Below are positions 15,664 to 27,048 of a stretch of 64,000 nucleotides of DNA, in pieces; position 1 is the first letter of the stretch, and every line of letters begins with the position of its first letter. The stretch is from Tetradesmus obliquus (lineage: Eukaryota > Chlorophyta > Chlorophyceae > Sphaeropleales > Scenedesmaceae), in NCBI GenBank assembly GCA_030272155.1, contig CP126204.1:4083501-4147500 (forward strand), in the 5' to 3' direction. The notes below the pieces were generated by a model that was not told where the DNA came from, searched no databases, and saw only the letters and a list, made by a program, of their open reading frames with translations. Both the position numbers and the translations under genes were made by a program.

Positions 15664-18277
15664 ATGCACGCCTTGCACTCAAGCAGTAGTACCAGCTGCT
15701 GCTGCCAAGGGCGGCGCAGCAGCCGCACTGCAGCTGCACCTGGCAGCTATCATGCAGCACATACACAGCATGCGCAGGCTGCACTGCAGCCCTTTCCAGT
15801 GCTTAACATGCTTACTAGCCAACCACACCACCTAGGCAGCTCCCACAGCAGCGGCAGCAGTAGCAGCCGGCCTCGGCAGCTGACTGTTATGCATGCACAG
15901 CGAGGACCAGACCACGGCAGTGTAGCAGCGCTAGAAGCAGCAATAGCAGCAATCAACAAGATCCTAGGCACATACAACAGAGTACGGCAGCCGAGCAGCA
16001 GCAAGGGAGCCAAGCAGGGCAGCAGCAGCAGCGGCAGCGGCACAGCTGGTGCTAAGCCTGGCATTGCAGGGCTGGCAGCATCTGGGCCTAGCAAGCTGAT
16101 TAGTTTTGGTGCCAAGGCATCAAGCAGTGTAACTGTCAAGGTAAGATGATGCAGCAGCACCTTGTGTGGCAACACTTGGGTGTGGCTTACTTTTCGTATC
16201 GTGCATGTTGGGGCTGGGAAGTTGCTTTCACGCTGCCTCGTCTCACCTTGCACACTCCGACACTCTGCCAAATGTGTGTGCAATGCCAGTGGCTGGTCTG
16301 TTAGCAACACACAGCACTGCAACTGTAGTGCATGTGATGCACTTGACGCAGTGCATGCCGTGGAGCTATCCTTGCACAGCGCTCATTGCTGCTGCAGTGC
16401 CCTGCAAGCGTGCAAACAGCGTTGCTGACCACAGGACTGCAATGTATCTGGCTCCCCACGTTGCTGCTACACAGGAAACCCTCAGGGCAGCGTCTCACAG
16501 CTTTGATAGCAGCAGCAGCAGCAACGGCAGCAGCAGCGCCCAGCACCACACTGTCGCACACAGCAGCAGCAAGACTCATAAGCACAAGCACCATTCAAAG
16601 CAGCCTGCCAGCAGCAGCAGCAGCAGCAGCAGCAGCTCGCCAGGCTCTTCTTGGCTACAGCAGCTGACCGGCAAGCAGTCAAGGAGCAGCAATGGCAGCA
16701 GCGGTGCAGCTGTACCGCCAGAGGCACTTGCCAGGTCAGTGCAGGCTTACCTGGCACTGCCACTAGAGCAGTACAGTGTGTTAGACCCAAAGCTCATCAC
16801 TCGGCTTGCCCCAGGCACTGATGTAGAAGCGCTGCTCACTGAGCTGCTGACAGCGCAGAAAGCAGAGCGGGCACAGCGCAAGGCAGCCATGCAGCAGCAG
16901 CGGCAGCAGCAGCAGCAGCAGGGGCTTGATGCGGTGCTGGCAGATAGCAGTGACGGAGATGAAAGCGACACCACCAGCAGCACCAGCAGCAGCAGCAGCA
17001 GTGCTGCTACTAGCCTCAAGCCAGTGATGCGGGACCTCTCTGAGCCATTAGACAGCAGCAGCAGTAGCAGCAACGCTGCCAGCTCGAACGGCGGCAGCAG
17101 CAGCAGTGATCATGCAGCGGCAGCAGCAGCAGCAGCAGGTGATGGCGCAGCGCCGCCTGTGAGTGGCGCTGGCGCGTTCCTGCTGCGCATCCCCATGCGT
17201 GACCTGCTGGGGGTGGACCTGGAGCCGCTGCTAGTGGTGTATGTGGACATTGACGACACACACGGCCAGGTGCGCAGGATGTTGTCGTTGTCGTGGCCAT
17301 TACAAATATCTGATTGCCTGCAGATCCACTCGTTGCGCGCCGCAAAGCAGGGGTGTGACTGGGCGCACAGCCCACACCAAGCATGCCATCATTACCCCCG
17401 CCAGCCGCACTGCTGAACTGGATGAGTGCACACAGGAGTGGCGTGCTTTGCTTGCCAGAGCATCTGGACTGCTGCAGTGTGCCTCATTTGTGCCGTCACA
17501 CCAAGCTCCTCTTGGTCTCACATCATCATCATCAAAGCACCAATCATCGCTTATCTTGGCCTCTTTGTCGTTTGAGGACGAAATTACCCACCCACCTGGT
17601 TGTTCCTGCAGGTCACCTTCCGTGCCAACCGCCTAGTCATCGGCGACCCAAGGTTTGACCAGGAGTTCAAAGTTGACCTCACAGCCAACATGAGCAGCAA
17701 AGTGACACAACCAGCAGCAAGAGTCGCCCCTGAGGCAGCAGCTGATGCAGCCGCATCCCACAGCAGCAGTAGCGGCGATGCCAGCAACAGCAGCAGCAGC
17801 GCGGCTGCTGCTGGTGCACCCGCCGCCAGCCCTGCAGTTGCTGCTGAGCAGCAGCAGCAGCAGCAGCAGCACGTTGCTGCAGAAGGTGTTACTGCTCTGG
17901 CAGATCCAACAGCAGCAGCAGCAGCAGCAGTGGTTGAGCTGCAGCCGCCTGCTTGGCAGCGCACGAGCGCCCTGGCTTGCAAAGTCAAGCTCAGCATGAC
18001 GCTGCGCATGCCACACCCCCTCAGCATCGTGCCTGGGCCGCTGCTGTCAACAACAGCTAGCCTGGTAGCCAAGCTGGTGATGCAGGCGCTGTTGCCGAGC
18101 TTCCTGGAGCTGCTTGCAACTGACTATGGCCGCTGGGCTGCAGGAAGCAGCACGCAGGCGCGGCAGGCCCTGCCTGCAGGAAGCTTAGTGGCAGCGGGGA
18201 AGCAGCAGCTGCAGCAAGCGCAGGAGCGGCAGCAGGCGCAGCAGCAACAGCCGGAAGTGTTGCCAGCGCAGCAGTAG
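15664..18277 (+). CDS. Plastid-targeted DUF1997-type protein
   Basis: Three exons join in phase at 15664-16140, 16475-17269 and 17612-18277 (645 residues), with donors AAG|GTAAGA and CAG|GTGCGC. The N-terminus is rich in Ser, Ala, His and Arg with few acids, like a chloroplast transit peptide. After Ser-rich linkers the conserved parts are YLALPLEQYSVLDPKLITRL, FLLRIPMRDLLGVDLEPLL, a beta-rich stretch (FRANRLVIGDPRF), and a C-terminal block with VPGPLLSTTASLVAKLVM and LATDYGRWA. This matches the pattern I know for the DUF1997 family of plant and cyanobacterial proteins of unknown function, which resemble lipid-binding folds. The family call rests on motif memory only. Poly-Ser, poly-Gln and poly-Ala inserts make it longer than plant relatives. 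The gene is free of boundary duplications. Confidence 0.8.
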
Positions 18278-19350
18278 ACGGGGCATGTGCGGACGTTTCT
18301 GCTGTGCTGTATGTTGCAGACGAACGGTTGACCGCTTGTAGTCCATGTGTTTCTGTATTTTGCATGTCAGGCAGCGAGCAGCCTCGCAGCAGGCAGCAGC
18401 GTTGAGCAAGCCGGACCTCAGCCTGCTGCATGCTGTACATGTTGCTTGTGCAAGACGTGGTTGGTGTGCCGTGCCATTGCAACCTGGTTGCATGGTTAGC
18501 CGTGCAGGTCTAGCAAGTGTGGGTTCAGCTGCTGGTGGCCTTTTTGAGCTGCTGCTTTTGAGTTAGCAGTCAGTACAGAATCCAGTTATGTATGCTTGTA
18601 AACACACATTTTTCATTACATCTGACAAGAATGCTCGGGTTGGTATGCGTCCAGCATGTGCACATATCTCTGCAGATAGTCAGCTGCTGCAGTGCTTGTT
18701 GATGATGCAGGACTTCGGCGATGCAGTCTCCACAATATACACATAGCTTATATGCAGACAATGATAGTGGAGCGGGCAGAAAGGGTTAACATGCTGTGTG
18801 CACAGTATGAATGGTGATGAACAGCAGCAACACGTGTTGGGAACTGCCTGAATGCATCTTACAATCACGAATGCATAGCTGATTGATGAAACTGGATGCA
18901 GAAAATAAAGGGAGCCTAAGCTTAAATTGAACTAAAATAAAAATGAACAGTCGTCCTTCGACGTCGTTGAAGGTCACTAGCAAGATACACCTTGCTCGTG
19001 CTGCTTGTGTGACAAAAAACAATCAAACATGAACAATAAAACAAATGCGGTTTGAAACGAAGGCTGCAGCTCTGAAAGAGTGAGACTTGCGACGCACACG
19101 ACGTTCAAGATTTGACCAACCAAAACAGACGGGCGCCACTTCGCAAAATAAGCCCTTGAAAGATGCAGAATTACTGCAAGGGTGTAGATGCGAATGATGA
19201 TCTCGTGTCCATCACACGAAGGTGATCTCCAGCAAGCCCTGAACCCTTTCCAGTCCTGTTGGTGCTGAGATATAAGCTGAGGCACCCCGCTCAGAGACGT
19301 TGACCCGGTCGAGAACACTCCCGAGCCCAACCCCAACACAAACAACCAAA
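18278..19350 (+). other. Intergenic: 3' end of DUF1997 gene and promoter of first LHCII gene
   Basis: A TGTAA poly(A) signal at 18597-18601 lies 320 bp after the DUF1997 stop. The stretch from about 18880 to 19060 is unusually rich in A. TATAAG at 19271-19276, 80 bp before the LHCII start codon, is a likely TATA box. Confidence 0.6.
19271..19276 (+). promoter_or_regulatory. Probable TATA box of the first LHCII gene
   Basis: The sequence TATAAG sits 80 bp upstream of the ATG, a usual spacing for a highly expressed algal gene. The other two LHCII genes in the window have a different upstream region. Confidence 0.55.
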
Positions 19351-20950
19351 ATGGCATTCGCACTCAAGCAGGCTGTGGCCACCAAGGCCGCTGCAACCAG
19401 GGTGCGTCACGAAATCTTCGCTCTGTCTCGCAGCAGGCGCCAGTACGCAGCCTTCACTGCCCGCAACGTTGTTTCTTCTATCTAAATGCAGCTATTGATA
19501 AGGAGATCCAGCCCTGACGTAGTGAGCAGTGTGTCTAGCAGGAGCTTACCAGACTTGCCTTGCTTGCTGTGCAGGCCACCCGCCAGGTGACCCGCGCCGC
19601 TATTGAGTGGTATGGCCCCGACAGGCCCAAGTTCCTGGGTGAGTTTCTTGAGCTCTCAGCAAGCTTTCGGCAGAAGCAGTTCGGCACTGCCGTGCAAGGT
19701 GTCTTGCAGCCGTGTACAGCTTTCCATATCATTTACATTGCTTTTTAATACAGTATACACTCCAAGATCTAGCAGTATCTCACACAAACGTCCCACTTAC
19801 CCGTCACTCCCGCTCTGCTGCTGTCCGCCCCGCAGGCCCCTTCTCCGAGGGCGACACCCCCGCCTACCTCACTGGCGAGTTCGCCGGTGACTACGGCTGG
19901 GACACTGCCGGCCTGTCCGCTGATCCCCAGACCTTCGCCAAGTACAGGGAGATCGAGGTGATCCACGCTCGCTGGGCCATGCTCGGCGCTCTGGGCTGCA
20001 TCACCCCCGAGCTGCTGGCCAAGAACGGCGTGCCCTTCGGTGAGGCCGTGTGGTTCAAGGCCGGTGCCCAGATCTTCCAGGACGGTGGCCTGAACTACCT
20101 GGGCAACGAGAACCTGGTGCACGCCCAGAGCATCCTGGCAACCCTGGCCGTCCAGGTGCGTGCCTGCACAGCCTGGGCTTGGCTACAGCAGCTGATACCG
20201 CCAGCAAATAGCAGCAGCAGCAGCTGGTCCTGCAGCAGCAGCAGCAGACAGGTCCAAGGTCCAGCTCAAGTTGCATGTGGATCAGGCCACAGCAGCTGTC
20301 CTGCAAGTCAACTCTTGTCCAGCCTGTTACTCCATACAGCTGTCTGGCATCAGTCAAAGTTGTGGCAGTTGTCCATCTGGTAGCCTGCTTGACTGGTCAC
20401 AGCACAGCAGCAATAGCATGTTCCAGTTTCAACAGCAGGGGCAGCAGGTGGCAGCAGCTGATGGCGCTTTTCAACAGCACCTGGGCAGTGCGCCTGCACA
20501 CCATTGCCCTGATGTCCAGCAGCTGAAACCCTGCTTCCAGCACGCGCAGTTGTGCACATCATACTGCTTTGGTAAACAGTTCCAACTGACCCGTCTGTTC
20601 CTGCCTGCCTGCGCCTGCTTTGCTCCCTCCCACAGGTGCTGCTGATGGGTGCCGCTGAGAGCTACCGCGCCAACGGCGGAGCCCCAGGCGGCTTCGGCGA
20701 GGACCTGGACAGCCTGTACCCCGGTGGTGCCTTCGACCCCCTGGGCTTGGCTGACGACCCCGACACCCTGGCTGAGCTCAAGGTCAAGGAGATCAAGAAC
20801 GGCCGCCTCGCCATGTTCAGCATGTTCGGCTTCTTCGTGCAGGCCATCGTGACCGGCCAGGGCCCCATTGCCAACCTGGACGCCCACCTGAGCGACCCAT
20901 CCGGCAACAACGCCTGGAACTACGCCACCAAGTTTGTGCCAGGCAACTAA
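19351..20950 (+). CDS. LHCBM: LHCII major chlorophyll a/b-binding protein, copy 1
   Basis: Four exons (19351-19401, 19575-19638, 19836-20155, 20636-20950) encode 249 residues. The product binds chlorophyll a/b and carotenoids as the main photosystem II antenna in the thylakoid. Seen in the sequence: a short basic plastid transit region; the trimerisation motif WYGPDR at the mature N-terminus; helix B with [15 protein letters not shown]; helix C with [14 protein letters not shown]; helix A with [19 protein letters not shown]; and the end YATKFVPGN. All chlorophyll-ligand Glu, Arg, Asn and His residues of the motifs I know are present. Codons are strongly biased to C or G in the third position, as in highly expressed algal genes. 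The protein is the same as that of copy 3 (47639-49269), but the promoter is not. Confidence 0.97.
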
Positions 20951-23905
20951 GCGCTTTCTGCTGTTGTAATGCCTAGCCCTTGCCTGCAAGGGTGCAGCTG
21001 AGTGACGCAGGATGCTGTGTGTTGTTTCTGTCGCGTGCTTCTGGCAGAGCTGGGATAAGCTCTGGTGTGTGTGTTTGTGCTGGGCTGAGTGAGTGTGTGT
21101 AGCTGCCTGGGGCAGCAACAGTGGTGTGCTAGCAATGTACGGCGCCCCTGCTGTGTAACTGGACAGTTCAATGTGTTTCCCTGGCCTCTGTGGCCTTGTC
21201 TCTCTGGCTGATGGGTGTGGCGGGCAGTCTTGGCAGTTGCTGTCATCAACAATCATAGCCATGAGCACCAGCATAGGCAGCAGCATTCAATACTGGCCAG
21301 TGACAATGTCTGCAGCCTGCCAGGCCCTATCAACAGTGCAGCTGACTAGGTGTCAACAGCAGTGTTGCACTTGTTACAACCAGTAAACAGTGACCAGAAC
21401 ATACTGTACAGTAGTGTGTTGAAACCCAGCCAGAGTGCCAAGCATGTGAAGTAAAGTTGTGCAATCCAGCTGCCATCTAAACACAGTGTCAGCAATGCAG
21501 CTGCAGGAGTTCACAAAGGGACAGCCAGCACGTGATGTGCACTGAGAGGCAGGTCAATGATCAGCAATGCAACAGGCTGAGCACAGCAACAAGCGACGCA
21601 TGCATTGACACACCATCATCACTGGAGGACCTGGTAACAAATTAGATAAACAGCTGATGGCAGCAACGCAGCTCAGTTTACCCAGCCGCAAAGCGACAGC
21701 CTGTCGCTGAACTGGCAGTTGAACCGGCGTGCCTACACGCAGATGGAATTGATGATTGCTTGATGATTCGAATCATCATGTTACCCGTCAAGCCACAGCT
21801 GAGAACTCCATGTGAACACTGAGCATCAACATGCAGATGCAGCTGCAGATGTAATGTCATCGGTTGACAGAGTCAGCACCAAGACGGCATGGACAAGCCA
21901 GTGAGAACGTCTCACGCAAGCATGATGCTTGCAGGATGTTTTGGATTGCCATCTGCAGTGCAGCAGCAACCCGGCAACCCAGGCTGGCTGTCTCCAGCAG
22001 GCTGCTCAGTAGCAGCACAAAAGTAGTCACAGCACCTCGCAACACATGCAGTGCACCCTCAACCCTTTATGTTGCTGCATCAGTCTGTCAGGGGGTGGTG
22101 GCGTGATGCTGCAAATGCAAGCCAGCAGGGCTCCCAGGTGGTCTGCTGTTGTCCCTCTTGGTCTTGTAAAGATGGACAGTCTAGCATGAAAAAGCAAAAC
22201 ATGCAACCCGGTGTGAAGGATCAGTCCACATCCGCCCGCTACAAGTGTCCTGCATGCCTGCCTGTACAGTGCTGCATGCCTGCCTGTACAGTGCCGCATG
22301 TTTGTGGGTGTTGTGCCGCATATCCTTGCAAACCACAGGAACACACTGCTGTAGTGTTGTTCAGGCAATTATGCATCTGCCTGTGCATCGCATCTTGGGC
22401 CTCGGTGGGTGTGTAAAAGCTTTCTTTTTGCATCTGCTGTGCTCATACGTTGGGGTCCTGCTGCTGGTGTTGCTGTGCGCGCACAGTGCTGCGCCACGCA
22501 AACAACACCCTGGCACGTGCAAGATGCTTAAGATTTGTGTCTTAGCAAGTGCAACTCAATGTGCAGCTGATGATGCGTGCACCTCCAACTTTATAACAAA
22601 CATTGGTCGCCGGGCAGGAAGGCAATAGAACAGCCTGTTCTGAGGGTACGCTACTGATGCAGAGCCACTGAAAGGCTAGCAGTAACACCTGATACTACAA
22701 TACAAAAGTCAGCTACAGGGGTGGCTGGGACGCACGCACAGTTTTAGATTGCTAATAAGGGAACTCCCTGCAGTACTTGTTGCTGCTTGCAGTTTTGTAT
22801 GGGCGTAAGTGGTGTTTCCGCACACTGCAGTGTGCGGCAGCTGCCAGGCACAGTCGCGGCATGCAAGCAGCTGATCAAGCCACTGCTGCCAGCTGTTATG
22901 CTTTTTTGACTTGTGTTCAATCAAGAACTTGCAATGCTTTATGTATGTTCCTGCAGCTGTTATGGCATGCTGGTAGCATAATTCTTGAGCAGCAATGCAC
23001 ATGCTACCCACTGGCACCACCGCCATGCTGCTCTTTCACTGCAGTTGCTGGGTCTGGTCAGTTTTCGGAAGTGCTGCACTCCCACCAGGTGAATAGTTTA
23101 AAGCATATGCCTTGTTGTGGCTGCTGCGGGTACAGCACATGCTGGCAGGCTGGACATATCAGATCTGGGATCGACTGCCTGATCTGAGTGCTGTCCTTGT
23201 TCAGGATCTTGGCATCTAAATGCTGCTGATCACGGGTCTGCCACGAGTTCATTGCCGTTGTCAAATGCATTATTTTCCTTTTTTGATTGACTGCTCTTCA
23301 GATCTCAGCAGTGTGTTGCTGTTCACCCTAATGCTCATCACACAAGGCGAAACAGGCTGCACTGCAGATGATGTCAGCCTGCCCGTCCTACAACTGCAAC
23401 TGAGCTTACATGACTCCTATGTTTTGAGGACCGGCAAAACATCTCACCGAGGCCTCGTGGTCCAGTTGCAAGGCAGCCTGTGCGGTTCACAGCTCCAAGG
23501 GAGATACTGGAACTTGGTGCAACGGTTGGCTGAGATGCGGCTGCGTACGTCGCACCAAAGCTTCTCAATAGTGCAGTAAAGTCTTAAATGCACACTTTGA
23601 AGCGTATGAAGCTGGTGCCAGGCCAAGATTCGGGTGTGTGTCACCAGATACTATCATTGCGCCGGGCTCGTGCAGCACACACGAGACGCTGGCCGCGCCC
23701 ACGCCATGCCTGAACATTACTTAGCATCCCAGTAATCTCCACGTGCCCCGCGTTGGCCGAAATCTGGCCTGACTGACGAGAGATCAAGTTATGTTAGTTG
23801 TTAGCCCGGGCAGGTCGGGCTACTTAAGGCCGGGCCTGCCCTCACTGAAGCTGTCTGAAGCTGATCCCTACTCTCAAGGTCGATCTTCTTCACCCCACCA
23901 TCAAA
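20951..23905. other. Intergenic between LHCII copies 1 and 2
   Basis: No gene could be supported in this 3 kb stretch. It has the 3' flank of copy 1, including TGTAA at 20965-20969 very near the stop. A doubled 21-bp unit around GCATGCCTGCCTGTACAGTG lies near 22250-22292. From about 23786 the promoter of copy 2 begins. Confidence 0.5.
23786..23905 (+). promoter_or_regulatory. Promoter and 5' leader of LHCII copy 2, shared with copy 3
   Basis: The block starting GATCAAGTTATGTTAGTTGT and running through a GC-rich palindromic part and TACTTAAGG to the ATG is closely matched by the region before copy 3 (49270-49395, minus strand). The match across promoter and leader is much stronger than with copy 1, which has its own TATAAG box. 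Confidence 0.75.
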
Positions 23906-25769
23906 ATGGCATTCGCACTCAAGCAGGCTGTGGCCACCAAGGCCGCTGCAACCAGGGTGAGCAATCTCGCTCACAAGGCACCCACTTTGTAGGCATCCGC
24001 AGCCCAGCCAGCTTAGCAAATAGCCTTTCAGCGCTAACCGCACAGGATCAGCAGCAGAGTAGCCAGCGTAGCTGCAGCAACGCCAAGTGAAGCATGAGGA
24101 CTGACCCAATCTCTGTCCTCCCCGCTCTGCCTTGCACCACAGGCCACCCGCCAGGTGACCCGCGCTGCAGTGGAGTTCTATGGCCCCGACAGGGCAAAGT
24201 TCCTGGGTGAGCGTCTTCGCAGAGCAGCAGCAGGGTTGTCGGGAGCCTTCGAGAGCCAGCGTCACACAGCAGCCTTCTAGCTGCACTGATTAAAACTAGC
24301 ATTTGTAGTTTCATGCTTTTGCAGCAGCGTTTGAGCAAGTCAGCACCCGGATCTTTTCGTACTTGCTTGATCACCGTTGGTCGGACCGCTGACGTATCTC
24401 TTCGCTCTTGCTGCCTCGCAGGCCCCTTCACCCCCGAGAGCGACTACCTGACTGGCGAGTTCCCAGGCGACTACGGCTGGGACACTGCCGGTCTGTCCGC
24501 TGACCCTCAGACCTTCTCCCGCTACAGGGAGGTGGAGGTGATCCACGCCCGCTGGGCCATGCTCGGCGCTCTGGGCTGCATCACCCCCGAGCTGCTGGCC
24601 AAGAACGGCGTGCCCTTCGGTGAGGCCGTGTGGTTCAAGGCCGGTGCCCAGATCTTCCAGGACGGTGGCCTGAACTACCTGGGCAACGAGAACCTGGTGC
24701 ACGCCCAGAGCATCCTGGCAACCCTGGCATGCCAGGTGAGGCCTGCCCTGTGGCATGAGATGCTGCTGCTGGTCCAGATTATGACTGCTGTTGCCTTGTC
24801 CATAGGAGATGCAGCCATCATCGCTGCATCACCAGGGACAAGGGTGCAGCAGCCATACTGCTGGCTCATGTCAACAGCAGCCGCTTTTGAATAGTTCTGC
24901 AGGCAGCATAGCAGATGCATCAGCATGCCAGCATGTCTTGTGTGAAAAAATCCATCAGCTACATGCTCACACCATGCTGCATAGCGTTTGGTAGTCGGTC
25001 AGCTTTGCCTTCCAGCCACAGCAGTTGTGTCCCCTTGCAGGACATCCTGCAAGCAACCATATCACACCAGTCAGCAGCTGCACGTTTCCTGCAAAGCCTG
25101 TCCTGGCTTCCTGCTCTTTTCCTGTGCTACTTTTGCTGACCAATCCCTGCCTGCCTTCCTGCCTGCATCTCCTGCACCTGACCTTGCTGCTGCTGCCGCC
25201 AGGTCATCCTCATGGGTGCTGCTGAGGCATACCGCGCCAACGGCGGTGCCCCAGGCGGCTTCGGCGAGGACCTGGACAGCCTGTACCCCGGCGGCAAGTT
25301 CTTCGACCCCCTGGGCCTGGCTGACGGTGAGACATTTGGTTTGTTAGATATGCTTTGCCTGATAGTTGTCTGTCAGCAACAGCAGCAGCAGCTTCTGGCC
25401 ATCTGCACTCACTTGTCTCATCAAGCTGCTACCGGTTTGTGTGTGTCACTGACAGATTTGCTGGCAGCAACAGCAGCAGCCCTTTTGCAGACTCACGCGT
25501 CTGAACAAGCTGTTACCAGTGCGTGTGTCACTAACACGTCACTAACTTATCTGCCCATCCTTGCTGCTGCCGCAGACCCCGACACCCTGGCTGAGCTCAA
25601 GGTGAAGGAGCTGAAGAACGGCCGTCTGGCCATGTTCAGCATGTTCGGCTTCTTCGTGCAGGCCATCGTGACCGGCCAGGGCCCCATTGCCAACCTGGAT
25701 GCCCACCTGGCTGACCCATCCGGCAACAACGCCTGGAACTTCGCCACCAAGTTCGTGCCCGGCAACTAA
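23906..25769 (+). CDS. LHCBM: LHCII major chlorophyll a/b-binding protein, copy 2
   Basis: Five exons (23906-23956, 24143-24206, 24422-24735, 25203-25326, 25576-25769) encode 248 residues. It is a photosystem II antenna protein like copy 1, with the same helix A, B and C motifs, but it is a distinct isoform. The trimer motif reads FYGPDR rather than WYGPDR. The loop after exon 2 is [13 protein letters not shown], shorter than in copy 1, and the lumenal segment reads [12 protein letters not shown]. Exon 4 of copies 1 and 3 is split here by a 249-bp intron after GLAD, in phase 1, so an intron was gained here or lost in the others. The Trp-to-Phe change could affect trimer formation; that is inference. 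TGTAA lies at 25946-25950. Confidence 0.97.
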
Positions 25770-27048
25770 GCAGCTGTTATGTGACAGCTGAGCTTGGCTG
25801 AAGGGGCCCTGCTGTGCGAGTCGTGAAGAGTATGTGCATACCATATGCATGGCGGCTGCTGCAGTTTGGCAGCTCTAGCTGCTGTTCTGGCGCAGCTGCC
25901 GGGCGAGTTTTGAGCTGTGTGCAGTAAGATGTATACTACAGAAGCTGTAAGTTGAGTGTGTGAAGTTGTGCCTTGGCTTTTTGGTTGGCCTCGGCTGATG
26001 GTGGAGGTGGTGGTGGATGCGTGGGTGGCTTGCCCCCACACGACCTGTGAGAGCGCTCTCATGTAGCAGTGTAACGGCCTTACACAAATGTCTCGGCCCC
26101 CTGGGCCTGCCATGACTACAGTCGCAATGACAACAGTCTACACTAGCAGTCTACATATTTGCCAGGGTGATGCAGCCTGAATTTGCTTGATTGGCAGGGA
26201 TCTGTACAGCTTGGCTTGCGTGATGATGCCAGCAGCCTGCTGTAGCAACTGGCACCTGCACAGTCCCGCTGAGGCAGCTTACCAGCCAGGCAGCCAGTGT
26301 AGTGAACATTGCGGTTGATGCATCCACAGCCAATCCTGTCAGCAGAGCAGCTACCGAGCGCGACATGACTGTCAATCACTCAGTGTGCCTCCCAGCTTTT
26401 GTGTGCAGTATGAGATTTTGACAGTCTGTCAGCATTATGGCAATGCAACACGACACAGAGAGTGGCAGCTTAGTGAGTAGTGAAAAGGCGACAGTAGTCT
26501 GCAGATCATATGCAGTGCACACTGTGCACACCGCATAGCCAGCCAAGCTTTCAGCCACCGAACTGATGATGGTGCAGCACCAAACTATTGTATGGTTTGT
26601 CAGTGCGCTTGGTGGAGTTACATTTGCACTGCCACACGGACACTCTCCACAACAGGAACATGCCATACTGTGACAGCAGGAGGGCGTTGTATAACAGCAC
26701 AGTCAGCAGGGTTTATGCAAGTGACACCAACGTGCACTGCATTGTAGGCTACGCCAAGCTACTGGCTCTTGATGAATCGCTTATCAAACCAATTGACAGC
26801 TGGGTGTTGTGAATACCGGTCAATGCAACAGTAAGACAGGATCATCACCTGAAGGCAGCAAGGTGCAGAGGACTGATCGCACCTATACGGTGTAACTGCA
26901 CAAGTTACCCTCTGGAACCACACGTAGCATCGTTTAATTGGTTGTGTCAACGGATTCACATTGCTAGCAGCTTCCCTTCGGGCGTTGTGCTGGACAAGGG
27001 TTATGTAGCGATCCAGCGATCCAGGCAGCGAGCTTGAGGCGTAAAAGC
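25770..27048. other. Intergenic: LHCII copy 2 to VPS16
   Basis: TGTAA signals at 25946-25950 and 26070-26074 probably end the LHCII copy 2 transcript. The remainder, up to the VPS16 start, holds no open frame with believable composition and no repeat of note. Confidence 0.5.

Noticed and set aside
22240-22300. Small doubled unit of about 21 bp in the intergenic region
   Set aside because: Two copies only, no coding or structural context; listed under the intergenic entry and not treated as a finding.
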